DNA of 64,000 nucleotides from an uncultured Muribaculaceae bacterium (lineage in GTDB: Bacteria; Bacteroidota; Bacteroidia; Bacteroidales; Muribaculaceae), in assembly GCA_910586975.1 (NCBI GenBank), contig CAJUKX010000007.1, positions 1 through 64,000 of the forward strand, read 5' to 3'. The notes under the pieces were generated by a model. That model made no database searches, was not told where the DNA came from, and saw only the letters and a program-made list of their open reading frames with translations. Of the stretch, positions 1-7,336 are shown in pieces. The stretch's first letter is position 1; every line of letters begins with the position of its first letter. Both the position numbers and the translations under genes were made by a program.

Positions 1-4
1 TGAA

Positions 5-379
5 ATGGAAGAGTATGTTAATCGTGTTCCAAATGCATTGATATATCCTCAGGCTGTATTGTCTTTGGAGTCGGTCTTACTTTTATATTGGTTTTCTATA
101 TTTTTCCCCACTGCTTTTACAAGTTTCAAATACATTAATGACAACCGTGTACTAATTGCGTTTCTAATAGTTTTGTTAGGATTGACTCTCTTATTGCGTT
201 TTCGTTGCGAGGATATGGTAAGAAACAATTATCTTAAATATTTTGAGAAATTCAGTAAGAAAGACCAAACATGGCACAAAAAGTGGAGAAAGATTAAAAT
301 TATCTTCTTCATAGCTCCTTTATTGTTGATTCCACTTGCCATTTGTTATGGCATGTTGATTGGCGTTCTTAAATTCTGA
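5..379 (+). CDS. Hypothetical integral membrane protein, possibly 5'-truncated by the window edge
   Basis: A 124-residue reading frame with three hydrophobic stretches at about residues 15-38, 47-65 and 98-120, separated by a short basic segment (about 66-95) rich in Lys and Trp. It looks like a small inner-membrane protein. I do not recognise the family. The frame is open back to the first base of the window, so the ATG at position 5 may be internal and the protein longer. The gene ends directly at repeat cluster R1, and its AT-rich codon use differs from the GC-rich core genes that follow, which suggests accessory DNA to the left. Confidence 0.5.
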   Translation: MEEYVNRVPNALIYPQAVLSLESVLLLYWFSIFFPTAFTSFKYINDNRVLIAFLIVLLGLTLLLRFRCEDMVRNNYLKYFEKFSKKDQTWHKKWRKIKIIFFIAPLLLIPLAICYGMLIGVLKF

Positions 380-397
380 TGTCGGATATAGAATTAC

Positions 398-920
398 GCC
401 GTTGCCTATGCCGCATCCTCCGGATGCCACTGTTTAGAGCGCCCACTACCAGGCATGCCCTGCGCTACGCGCGTGCATACCATACCGTAACGCCCCGAGG
501 ATCGGGAAGATGGCATCCGGAGGAAGCCTGTGAGCTAGTAGCCGGGTATGTACGACCGCAGGGAGGACATGCCCGGTAGGCATATACACAATAAAAAGGC
601 ATTCGGAGAAAGCCGATTATGTAGGCAACCCAATATATAGACGGCTTTCTGCGAATGCCTTAAAACCTTTGGATACACTACCGGGCATGCCCTCGCTACG
701 GCTGCGCCTACGCGCGTGCATACCCGGCTACTAGCTCACAGGCCTCCTTCGGATGCCATATTATTGGGAGCGAGATTCTGCAACACCCACGATTGACTGA
801 CACTGCTTTCCGTGCATGCCCTCCCAGCGGTCGTGCATACACGGCTACGAGCTTTCAGACATCCTCAGCCGGATGTCATATTCTTGGGAGCGTTGAGTCG
901 CAGTCTTGCGCTGCGACAGT
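398..920. repeat. Interspersed repeat cluster R1
   Basis: Non-coding stretch built from modules seen again at 12.6-13.3, 14.9-15.4, 20.6-21.3 and 56.2-56.4 kb. Four copies of the core with a GGCATGCCC or GACATGCCC centre and a CGTGCATACC-like end lie near 446, 560, 678 and 812. A hairpin with 20-bp arms (596-615 against 642-661, one mismatch) encloses an AT-rich loop. A GGATGTC-type end lies near 870, followed by a small hairpin GTCGCAG/CTGCGAC at 897-917. Short open frames here (379-579, 793-1017) are translations of the repeat and I do not regard them as genes. Confidence 0.8.
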
Positions 921-1003
921 CCTTTTATTCATGTCACAGACGCGTATGGCACAATATTGGAGGGCATTCACGATAATTTTTTATGCGTTTTATCGGTTAA
1001 ATC

Positions 1004-1034
1004 TTGCTTGGTGTTGAAATTTAGATTAATTTTG
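1004..1034 (+). promoter_or_regulatory. Bacteroidetes-type promoter of pyrH-frr
   Basis: TAATTTTG at 1027-1034 fits the -7 consensus TAnnTTTG. A near -33 box (CTTG, 1003-1006) lies 20 nt upstream. Transcription from here would give a leader of about 150 nt before pyrH. Confidence 0.5.
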
Positions 1035-1050
1035 TGAAAATTGAAAAAAG

Positions 1051-1189
1051 TAACTCTTTAAAATCGGCCTGTATCGGATTTTTCGAGATTTTTGTGGAGA
1101 TTTTAAACACTCCAAAAGACAATTCAGATGATATAAGGCTATAGGGTTACTTATAAAATATTTAATTATAACTAATTTTTAAAGAGTTA
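1051..1189 (+). promoter_or_regulatory. pyrH leader with long-range inverted repeat over the start codon
   Basis: TAACTCTTTAAAA at 1051-1063 is perfectly complementary to TTTTAAAGAGTTA at 1177-1189. The right arm ends on the A of the pyrH ATG and covers the purine-rich AAAGAG just upstream. In RNA the two arms could close a 112-nt loop and hide the translation start. Whether a ligand or protein controls this cannot be seen. Confidence 0.4.
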
Positions 1190-1899
1190 TGAGAACTAAA
1201 TATAGCAGGGTGCTCCTTAAGCTCAGCGGTGAGTCGCTCATGGGCCATCAGGGTTACGGCATCGATAAGGAACGGCTCAATTCATACGCCGAACAAATCA
1301 AGGAAATAGTAGCATCGGGTGTGCAGGTGGCCATAGTGATAGGCGGAGGCAACATCTTCCGCGGCCTAAGCGGCGCAGCCAAGGGTTTCGACCGCGTGAT
1401 GGGCGACCAGATGGGCATGCTCGCCACAGTGATCAACTCGCTGGCTCTGTGCTCGGCTCTCACCGCCCAAAACCAGGCTGCACGTGTGTACACCGCCATC
1501 AACATGTTCCCCATTGGCGAACAGTACTCAAAGTGGAAGGCCATAGAGGCTCTCAACCGCGGCGAGGTAGCCATAATAGCCGGCGGCACCGGCAATCCGT
1601 TCTTCACCACCGACACCGGCTCGGCTCTGCGTGCCGTTGAGGTGGAAGCCGATGTGATGCTCAAGGGCACACGCGTCGACGGCATCTACACCGCCGACCC
1701 CGAGAAAGACCCCACCGCCACCAAATTCTCTGAAATCACCTACGACGAAATCTACAACCGTGGCCTGCGCGTGATGGACCTCACCGCCACAGCCCTGTGC
1801 AAGGAAAACCACATGCCCATAGTGGTATTTGACATGGATACTCCCGGCAATCTGGCCAAGGTAATCGATGGCGAGCCCATCGGCACTCTTGTTTATTAA
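1189..1899 (+). CDS. pyrH: UMP kinase
   Basis: Phosphorylates UMP to UDP with ATP, the first committed kinase step of pyrimidine nucleotide synthesis; a cytosolic hexamer of the amino-acid kinase fold. The 236-residue length is normal for bacterial PyrH. Visible marks are the N-terminal LKLSGESLMG glycine-rich strand (about 10-19), GGGNIFRG (about 52-59), the acidic and glycine-rich GGTGNPFFTTDT (about 131-142) and a C-terminal beta segment ending IGTLVY. Start at ATG 1189 gives the expected N terminus. frr begins 19 nt after the stop, and the pair share a terminator at 2503-2542, a conserved pairing with the translation machinery gene frr. Confidence 0.97.
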   Translation: MRTKYSRVLLKLSGESLMGHQGYGIDKERLNSYAEQIKEIVASGVQVAIVIGGGNIFRGLSGAAKGFDRVMGDQMGMLATVINSLALCSALTAQNQAARVYTAINMFPIGEQYSKWKAIEALNRGEVAIIAGGTGNPFFTTDTGSALRAVEVEADVMLKGTRVDGIYTADPEKDPTATKFSEITYDEIYNRGLRVMDLTATALCKENHMPIVVFDMDTPGNLAKVIDGEPIGTLVY

Positions 1900-1918
1900 T
1901 CACAAAAACACTATAAAT

Positions 1919-2479
1919 ATGACTGACGTACAGACCTACATCAAGCCGGCCGAAGAAAAGATGGAAATGGCAGTGGCTTTCCTCGACGAGACCCTCTCGC
2001 GCATCCGTGCCGGCAAGGCCAACCCCAAGATCCTCGATATCATCCGTGTGAATTATTACGGCTCTATGTCTCCCCTGGCCAATGTGGCCAACGTGGCCGT
2101 GCCCGACGCACGTACCATCACCATCACTCCCTGGGAGAAGTCGATGTTTAAGGAAATCGAAAAGGCTATCATCAACTCAGAGCTGGGTATCACTCCCGAA
2201 AACAACGGCGAAGTAATCCGCATCTCTATCCCGCCCCTGACCGAAGAACGACGCAAAACTCTGGTAAAGCAGTCAAAGGCCGAAGCCGAACAGGCTAAAA
2301 TCTCGGTGCGCAACGCCCGCCGCGACGCTATCGAAGGCCTTAAGAAAGCAGTGAAGCTGGGTATGCCCGAAGATGCTGAAAAGGACGCCGAAGCCAAGGT
2401 GCAGAAACTCCACGACAAGTATCTCAAGAAAATTGACGACCTCTTCGCCGCTAAAGAAAAGGAAATTCTCACCGTATAA
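1919..2479 (+). CDS. frr: Ribosome recycling factor
   Basis: RRF, with EF-G, splits the post-termination ribosome. The 186 residues from ATG 1919 match the usual length of about 185, so I reject the upstream in-frame ATG at 1868, which would overlap pyrH and add 17 unrelated residues. Family marks are the N-terminal helix with EEKMEMAVAFLDETLSRIRAGKANP, the SPLANVANVAVPDARTI beta region of domain II, and the C-terminal three-helix bundle with RRKTLVKQSKAEAE and VRNARRDA. It is co-transcribed with pyrH and closed by the hairpin terminator just after it. Confidence 0.97.
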   Translation: MTDVQTYIKPAEEKMEMAVAFLDETLSRIRAGKANPKILDIIRVNYYGSMSPLANVANVAVPDARTITITPWEKSMFKEIEKAIINSELGITPENNGEVIRISIPPLTEERRKTLVKQSKAEAEQAKISVRNARRDAIEGLKKAVKLGMPEDAEKDAEAKVQKLHDKYLKKIDDLFAAKEKEILTV

Positions 2480-2502
2480 TATACTTTTCAATATAACTAT
2501 AC

Positions 2503-2542
2503 AAAGTGCCGCCGTAACATCGTGGCGGCACTTTCATTTTTT
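2503..2542 (+). terminator. Rho-independent terminator of pyrH-frr
   Basis: Perfect 11-bp stem AAAGTGCCGCC (2503-2513) with GGCGGCACTTT (2524-2534), 10-nt loop, followed by CATTTTTT. It lies 23 nt after the frr stop. Confidence 0.9.
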
Positions 2543-2563
2543 ATAACCAATACATTATTGTGT

Positions 2564-3484
2564 ATGAAACATTTCTACTTTCTCGCATTTCTTCTTATCC
2601 CCTTCTTAGGCCATGCCGAAAAAGTCCTAACACAGTTTGCGGATGAGGACGGCACCGCAATAATCTCATACGATGCAGATGGCCGCGTGACAGGGATTGT
2701 TGTTGCTGATCCTGTTAATCCCGACTGGACCTCATTCCAAGCTGACTGGAGCAAATACAGCAGCGGAGTGGTAGCTATGACAATGGAAACTGAAAATATT
2801 TCACTCACTTTTGAAATACATACCGATGAATCCGGCAAAGCTGTAGAAATTCTGCATCCGTTTATATCAGAGCCTATCTATCGATTGAGCTATGACGCAG
2901 AGAACCAGCTTACCGGTGTTTATGAAAATCTCGGAGATGTCATTGCCAACAGGACTCTGACATGGGAAGACGGCAATATGGTTAAAATCACAAGTTCCCT
3001 AAGCTACGGAAATGAAACCGAAAATACAACAGCAGAAATACTGTATACTGATGCAAGCCATGCAACACCCATTCAAAATAAAGGAGAAATCATAGGTGCT
3101 ATATACGCATATACTCTTGTAGTAGATGAAGAAGGGCTCATAAGCGCTCTTCAACTGTTTAAGCTTACAGGTAAGCGAGTTAAAAATTTACCGCTCAAGA
3201 AAGTTCTTAATACAGAAGGTGAAGCCCCATACGTATGCGCCGTTGAATACAAACTCGATGCAGACGGATATCCTATCGAAGGACACGAAATGGAGAATGG
3301 CGAGGATAACTACACCTACTTCACCTGGGGCGAAGCTACAGGTGGCATCGCTGATATAAACACCGAAAACCGCACCGTCAGCGGCTACTACAACCTGAAT
3401 GGCATTCGCCTTGAAGCTCCCGCCCGCGGAATAAATATAGTACGCTACTCCGACGGAAGCTGCGAGAAACTGATCATGCGCTAA
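2564..3484 (+). CDS. Secreted protein with C-terminal sorting-like tail (DUF4595-like)
   Basis: From ATG 2564 the protein is 306 residues and opens with a clear signal peptide (MKHFYFLAFLLIPFLGHA), which decides the start over the upstream in-frame ATG at 2522. The body is a repetitive beta-rich chain with YD.DGR and LTWEDGN motifs, resembling the Bacteroidetes DUF4595/lipocalin-like secreted proteins. The last 35 residues follow the pattern 'YYNLNGIRLEAPARGINIVRY', a Bacteroidales C-terminal surface-sorting style tail. The function is unknown. It starts only about 20 nt after the pyrH-frr terminator and I see no clear promoter of its own. It converges with recO. Confidence 0.75.
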   Translation: MKHFYFLAFLLIPFLGHAEKVLTQFADEDGTAIISYDADGRVTGIVVADPVNPDWTSFQADWSKYSSGVVAMTMETENISLTFEIHTDESGKAVEILHPFISEPIYRLSYDAENQLTGVYENLGDVIANRTLTWEDGNMVKITSSLSYGNETENTTAEILYTDASHATPIQNKGEIIGAIYAYTLVVDEEGLISALQLFKLTGKRVKNLPLKKVLNTEGEAPYVCAVEYKLDADGYPIEGHEMENGEDNYTYFTWGEATGGIADINTENRTVSGYYNLNGIRLEAPARGINIVRYSDGSCEKLIMR

Positions 3485-3493
3485 ACGAATACT

Positions 3494-4222
3494 CTAAAAT
3501 ATCTCGCCCACCACGCCAAGCGACTTCAAGTCGGCAAGCGAGGTATAATGCAGGGTATAGTATTCGAGAATACGGTCGAGGGCTTTGCGACGCAAGGCCC
3601 TCGGCAGTCCAAGCCTGCGGGCATTCGAAAAATTCATGCGGCTGATTATATGGGCCACACTCGCCTCGTCGGTATCGAGCCAACGGCCGTGATTTGGGGC
3701 AGATGATCGCCACACACCCTCGTTCATGTCAAACACACTGCCGGGGCGCCAGGTGTCGCCCGAAGGTTCTATTCCCAAAAACATTCCTAATTTATACAGG
3801 AATACCAACGGAAACGACGCCACACCGCGAGCTTCGGTAAGGCCGTCGAGCACCCGTATGGAGTCGAATATAAATGTAGAGAGCAGCACATCGGGCGCAG
3901 CCTCGCGCAGCAGTCGCTCGAGTACCTCCGACAGAAACATGGCCACCACAGCCTTTGCAGGATTGCATGCAAGCTCGGCCAGCACCCCCGAGGGGCGCAC
4001 ATCGCGTATGCTGAGCAGGTCGCGGCCGGGGCGGATGTCGGCCTCACCCTCAAATAGCCCCAAGGGCATCATCAATGCACGTCGGCGACGGGCTTCGCGC
4101 GAGGCTCCGTCGGGCACCAGAAATGCCACCCGGCCACGCTCCACGCTCCAGGCAGTGACTATGCTGCGGCGGTCGTCGTATTTTATAGTGCGCAGTGCAA
4201 CACAATGAAGAGGCTCAAACAT
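3494..4222 (-). CDS. recO: DNA repair protein RecO
   Basis: RecO helps RecR load RecA on SSB-coated DNA in the RecF pathway and anneals strands. The protein is 242 residues. The N terminus (HCVALRTIKYDDRRSIVTAWS, about 6-26) matches the OB-fold start of RecO, and the helical C-terminal part contains the Bacteroidetes signature FPLVFLYKLGMFLGIEP (about 139-155) and a final helical segment with LDRILEYYTLH. It lacks the zinc-binding cysteines of some RecO proteins, usual in this phylum. The start at 4222 is preceded by AT-rich DNA. Transcription converges with the secreted-protein gene to the left and diverges from tRNA-Glu. Confidence 0.85.
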   Translation of the reverse strand: MFEPLHCVALRTIKYDDRRSIVTAWSVERGRVAFLVPDGASREARRRRALMMPLGLFEGEADIRPGRDLLSIRDVRPSGVLAELACNPAKAVVAMFLSEVLERLLREAAPDVLLSTFIFDSIRVLDGLTEARGVASFPLVFLYKLGMFLGIEPSGDTWRPGSVFDMNEGVWRSSAPNHGRWLDTDEASVAHIISRMNFSNARRLGLPRALRRKALDRILEYYTLHYTSLADLKSLGVVGEIF

Positions 4223-4313
4223 GCCGAAAAAGCGGGAAAAAGGGTTGAAAAAGCAGAAATGCAGCTCAAAATTACTAAAAAAACCTTAAAATCGCACTTT
4301 TTTCGCTGAAAAT

Positions 4314-4344
4314 TTTGCTACTACAAAAATTCTGTGTAAATTTG
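4314..4344 (+). promoter_or_regulatory. Promoter of tRNA-Glu/rpsT unit
   Basis: TTTG (4314-4317), 19 nt, TAAATTTG (4337-4344): a full match to the Bacteroidetes consensus. The expected transcript start is about 4350, 14 nt before the tRNA. Confidence 0.8.
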
Positions 4345-4363
4345 CACTCGCTTAGAGCACCAA

Positions 4364-4435
4364 GGCCCATTCGTCTATCGGTTAGGACGCAAGATTTTCA
4401 TTCTTGAAAGAGCAGTTCGATTCTGCTATGGGCTA
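4364..4435 (+). tRNA. tRNA-Glu (anticodon TTC), copy 1
   Basis: A 72-nt cloverleaf. The acceptor stem GGCCCAT pairs with ATGGGCT (first pair G-T), the anticodon stem CAAGA/TCTTG holds loop TTTTCAT with anticodon TTC, and the T arm has GTTCGATTC. The CCA end is not encoded (ACTA follows). Identical to the copy at 4767-4838 on the other side of rpsT. Confidence 0.95.
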
Positions 4436-4478
4436 CTAAATAAAAAAATAAAAAATCAAACTCAACCATTCATTTGAC

Positions 4479-4733
4479 ATGGCAAATCATAAGTCATCAC
4501 TGAAACGTATCCGCCAAACCGAGAGCCGTCGTCTGCGCAACCGTTACTATGCCAAGACTGCCCGTAACGCCGTTCGCAATCTCCGCAAGCTCACCGATAA
4601 GGCTGAAGCAGAAGCTAAGCTTCGCACCGTGAGCGCCATGCTCGACCGTCTCGCTTCAAAGAATTCTATCTCCAAAAATAAAGCAGCCAATCTCAAGAGC
4701 AAGCTCGCACACCACATCGCCAAGCTCGCGTAA
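4479..4733 (+). CDS. rpsT: 30S ribosomal protein S20
   Basis: A primary 16S rRNA-binding protein of the small subunit, 84 residues, the usual length. The N terminus MANHKSSLKRIRQTESRR is the family signature, and the rest is a lysine- and arginine-rich three-helix bundle ending KSKLAHHIAKLA. It sits between two identical tRNA-Glu genes, 43 nt after the first and 33 nt before the second, with one promoter upstream (4314) and one terminator downstream (4841), so the three genes probably form one transcript that is cut into tRNAs and an mRNA. Confidence 0.97.
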   Translation: MANHKSSLKRIRQTESRRLRNRYYAKTARNAVRNLRKLTDKAEAEAKLRTVSAMLDRLASKNSISKNKAANLKSKLAHHIAKLA

Positions 4734-4766
4734 GCTGCGAATGGTTTATAGTTTTTAGAGATTTAC

Positions 4767-4838
4767 GGCCCATTCGTCTATCGGTTAGGACGCAAGATTT
4801 TCATTCTTGAAAGAGCAGTTCGATTCTGCTATGGGCTA
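4767..4838 (+). tRNA. tRNA-Glu (anticodon TTC), copy 2
   Basis: Identical over its whole length to copy 1 at 4364-4435. Unlike copy 1, its discriminator A is followed by an encoded CCA (4839-4841), which runs straight into the stem of the terminator at 4841. Confidence 0.95.
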
Positions 4839-4840
4839 CC

Positions 4841-4882
4841 AAAGCTTCCCCCAATTCATATTGAGGGAAGCTTTTGGTTTTT
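4841..4882 (+). terminator. Rho-independent terminator after tRNA-Glu copy 2
   Basis: Stem AAAGCTTCCC (4841-4850) with GGGAAGCTTT (4865-4874) followed by a T-rich tail. It closes the tRNA-rpsT-tRNA unit. Confidence 0.85.
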
Positions 4883-4884
4883 GG

Positions 4885-4965
4885 GTCCGACTAGTCAGAC
4901 TAGTCGGACATTTCAGACTGGTCGGACCTGTCTGACTCGTCCGACACGTCTGACCTGTCAGACCC
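4885..4965. repeat. Tandem array of nine 9-bp GTCNGACNN units
   Basis: Nine uninterrupted units, each fitting GTCNGACNN (the fourth begins T instead of G). The 7-bp core GTCNGAC reads the same on both strands, so this is an array of nine small palindromes at 9-bp steps. It fills the gap between the tRNA-Glu terminator and aroQ; the aroQ stop codon (4958-4960) lies inside the last unit. It may be a binding-site array or a variable-number repeat. Confidence 0.85.
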
Positions 4966-5395
4966 CTATTAGAGTCTTTATGGCTTGGGAGTATACGGCG
5001 GGGCCAAGGGCGGTGATTGTAGCCACGCACACTGCCGTGAGGTATGAATGGCGGCGGAATGGCTCGCGATTGGCCACATCGCTCAAATGTACCTCAACCA
5101 CCGGCTGCGGTATGGCGGCAACTGCATCGGCTATGGCTACGGATGTATGGGTATAGCCGCCGGCATTGAGTATCACGGCGTCGGGCCGGCTCGGCTCGGG
5201 GCCATAGCCGGCTTCTTGCAGGCGGTCGATGATGCAGCCTTCGTGGTTTGACTGATAATAGTCAATCTCAATCTGCGGGAACTCACGGCCAAGATCGGCC
5301 AAAATCTCGTCCATGGTGGTATGGCCGTAGATTTCGGGCTGGCGTCGTCCGAGCAGATTGAGGTTGGGACCGTTAATGATCAGTATGCGCTTCAT
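4958..5395 (-). CDS. aroQ: 3-dehydroquinate dehydratase, type II
   Basis: Converts 3-dehydroquinate to 3-dehydroshikimate in the shikimate pathway; type II enzymes are cytosolic dodecamers. The 145-residue length is typical. Visible motifs are NGPNLNLLGRR with the lid Arg (about 8-18), the YQSNHEG segment, NAGGYTHTSVA (substrate binding), and VEVHLSDVANREPFR with the catalytic His. Start ATG 5395 overlaps the mrp stop by 4 nt (ATGA), so translation is coupled to mrp. A longer upstream frame exists but is mrp read in the wrong frame. The stop codon lies inside the 9-bp tandem array. Confidence 0.93.
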   Translation of the reverse strand: MKRILIINGPNLNLLGRRQPEIYGHTTMDEILADLGREFPQIEIDYYQSNHEGCIIDRLQEAGYGPEPSRPDAVILNAGGYTHTSVAIADAVAAIPQPVVEVHLSDVANREPFRRHSYLTAVCVATITALGPAVYSQAIKTLIGV

Positions 5396-6507
5396 TTCTT
5401 TGACACATCTACACGCACCGTGGGCGGCAGATCGTCGTTGCGGCGGTCTACGGCGTCGATCACCTCGTGCGCAAGGTGCAGGAATGCGGCGGCTGTGAGC
5501 GAGTCGTCGCTGAGCGATATGGGCGCGCCGGCATCGTTGTGGTCGCCTACGGTGGCCACCAAGGGGATGCGGGCCAGTATGGGCACATCGTATTCCTGAG
5601 CCATGCGGTCTACGTTTTCGTCGTTGCCGAATATGTAGTAGCGTTCGTCGGGATGACGTTCGGGGGTAAACCATGCCATATTGTCGACTATACCGAGTAC
5701 AGGCACATTTATTTTGGGCTCGCGGAACATTGCCACACCCTTGCGGGCGTCGGCCAGAGCCACCTGCTGAGGTGTGGTCACCACCACTGCACCGGTAATG
5801 GCAAGTGTCTGTACCAGTGTGAGATGTATATCGCTGGTACCCGGAGGCATGTCGATGAGGAAGTAGTCGAGTTCGCCCCAGTCGGCCTGCTCAATGAGCT
5901 GTTTCAGAGCGTTGGAGGCCATCGAGCCACGCCACAGGGCTGCCTTGTCGGGGTCTATGACCAGACCGATCGACAACATCTTGATACCGAAACGCTCGAT
6001 GGGTATGATAAGGTTGCGGCCATCGACCTCGTGCAGATACAGCTGCTCGCCTTCTATGCCGAAAAGCTTGGGTATGGACGGTCCGAATATATCGGCGTCG
6101 AGCAAACCCACCTTGTAGCCGCACTTGGTGAGCGACACGGCCAGATTGGCGGCCACGGTGCTCTTGCCCACACCGCCTTTGCCCGACGATACGGCTATAA
6201 TATTCTTAACTCCCGGCAGTACGGGAGCTGCCGGCTCGGCCGGAGCCTGCTGAGGAGTCTTCACCGAGATATTGCCCACGATGTCTACATCCTTGTCCAC
6301 AAAAGTGAGTATGGCCTGTTCGGCGGCCTTAACCACCGATTTGATGAAGGGGTCGGTAGCTTTCGGGAAAATTATTGAAAACGATACCTTGTTGCCGTCG
6401 ATGCGCAGATCGTCTTCAATCATATCCATATCTACGATGTTTTTACCGGAACCGGGATAACGCACATTGCGCAGTGCGTCGATTATAAGGGCGGGATAGA
6501 GATCCAT
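5392..6507 (-). CDS. mrp: Mrp/ApbC-family iron-sulfur cluster carrier ATPase
   Basis: A cytosolic P-loop protein of the Mrp/NBP35 family that carries Fe-S clusters to apoproteins. The 371 residues comprise an N-terminal MIP18/DUF59 domain (about 1-85), an Ala/Pro linker, then the deviant Walker A GKGGVGKST (about 109-117), DADIFGPS and the DMPPGTSD motif of the nucleotide site. The C-terminal CxxC found in many Mrp proteins is absent (NMAWFTPERHPDERYY stands there), as in other Bacteroidetes. It overlaps aroQ by 4 nt and lies 18 nt downstream of trmB, so trmB-mrp-aroQ are probably one operon. Confidence 0.9.
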   Translation of the reverse strand: MDLYPALIIDALRNVRYPGSGKNIVDMDMIEDDLRIDGNKVSFSIIFPKATDPFIKSVVKAAEQAILTFVDKDVDIVGNISVKTPQQAPAEPAAPVLPGVKNIIAVSSGKGGVGKSTVAANLAVSLTKCGYKVGLLDADIFGPSIPKLFGIEGEQLYLHEVDGRNLIIPIERFGIKMLSIGLVIDPDKAALWRGSMASNALKQLIEQADWGELDYFLIDMPPGTSDIHLTLVQTLAITGAVVVTTPQQVALADARKGVAMFREPKINVPVLGIVDNMAWFTPERHPDERYYIFGNDENVDRMAQEYDVPILARIPLVATVGDHNDAGAPISLSDDSLTAAAFLHLAHEVIDAVDRRNDDLPPTVRVDVSKK

Positions 6508-6525
6508 AGTTGTATATGCGAATCC

Positions 6526-7293
6526 TTAGATGTTGTTTGTATTCAGGTTATCAATATAGCCGCGCGAGTATGAGCGATAGGTGTCGCGGTCGAAGTCGTC
6601 CTCGGGCTCCTGCAGCGCGGTGGCATGGTCGAGGGCAAAGGCCAGATACTTTATGGTAAGGCCACGGGCCAGCCATTGCGACTCGTAGTGGGTGCGTATG
6701 GCCAGTATGGGGTCTACCAGATCTGAGTGGTAGAGGTCGTCGGTATCAACTTCCTTTGACAGTCTGTTCAGCTCGGCCATCGCCTTGGTATACTGATACA
6801 GGAAGGGGCTGTCGGTCTTCAGACGCACCACGCCGCCATCGGTCATCACACTGCGGTAGAGGTTCATGAAGCGTGTGCCTGTAAGACGTTTTGTCACCTT
6901 CTTCATCTGCGGGTCGGGGAATGTGATCCACAACTCGCTCACCTCGCCGGGAGCGAAGAAGCTGGCAATCAGCTCTATCTGCGTGCGCAGGAATGCCACA
7001 TTGGTCATGCCGGCATCGCGAGCCTCGGTAGCACCCTTGTGCATGCGCGCTCCCTTGATGTCTATACCTATGAAATTCTTTTCGGGAAAAAGCCGGGCGA
7101 GTCCTACGGTGTATTCACCCTTTCCGCAACCCAACTCGAGGACTATAGGATTGTGGTTGCCAAAAAATTCGTGCCACTTGCCCTTCAGCGGAAAAGAGTC
7201 GAAGCCTTCCGCCTTAAGTCGTCCGTATGGATACTGGAACACGAGGCCTATCGTGTTCATTTCCGCAAATTTGCTTAATTTGTTTTTTCCCAT
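6526..7293 (-). CDS. trmB: tRNA (guanine-N7-)-methyltransferase
   Basis: Methylates G46 in the variable loop of tRNA using SAM. From ATG 7293 the protein is 255 residues. It has the Rossmann SAM site LELGCGKGEYT (about 52-62), FIGIDIKGARM, and the family catalytic segment ELWITFPDPQMKK (about 118-130) with downstream LTG. The N-terminal residues MGKNKLSKFAEM suit the Bacteroidetes form, so I reject the longer frame that would run into the neighbouring DUF3943 gene. A TAAATTTG -7 box lies at 7317-7324 on this strand. Confidence 0.92.
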   Translation of the reverse strand: MGKNKLSKFAEMNTIGLVFQYPYGRLKAEGFDSFPLKGKWHEFFGNHNPIVLELGCGKGEYTVGLARLFPEKNFIGIDIKGARMHKGATEARDAGMTNVAFLRTQIELIASFFAPGEVSELWITFPDPQMKKVTKRLTGTRFMNLYRSVMTDGGVVRLKTDSPFLYQYTKAMAELNRLSKEVDTDDLYHSDLVDPILAIRTHYESQWLARGLTIKYLAFALDHATALQEPEDDFDRDTYRSYSRGYIDNLNTNNI

Positions 7294-7316
7294 ATTTTTG
7301 AAAAGTAATTCAAATG

Positions 7317-7324
7317 CAAATTTA
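7317..7324 (-). promoter_or_regulatory. Candidate -7 box of trmB-mrp-aroQ
   Basis: TAAATTTG on the minus strand, 24 nt before the trmB start; no convincing -33 TTTG at the right distance. Confidence 0.4.
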
Positions 7325-7336
7325 CGAAATATTTTT

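Noticed and set aside
379..1017. Two short ORFs (379-579 and 793-1017) in R1
   Set aside because: They translate the interspersed repeat and similar frames appear wherever the repeat occurs. No start context or family.
1868..1918. Upstream start for frr
   Set aside because: Would overlap pyrH and add 17 residues not found in RRF, whose N terminus is well conserved.
4885..4965. CRISPR array
   Set aside because: Units are only 9 bp, with no spacers, and no cas genes are in the window.
5467..6378. Plus-strand 303-residue ORF opposite mrp
   Set aside because: Antisense shadow of a strongly conserved gene, with no family features.
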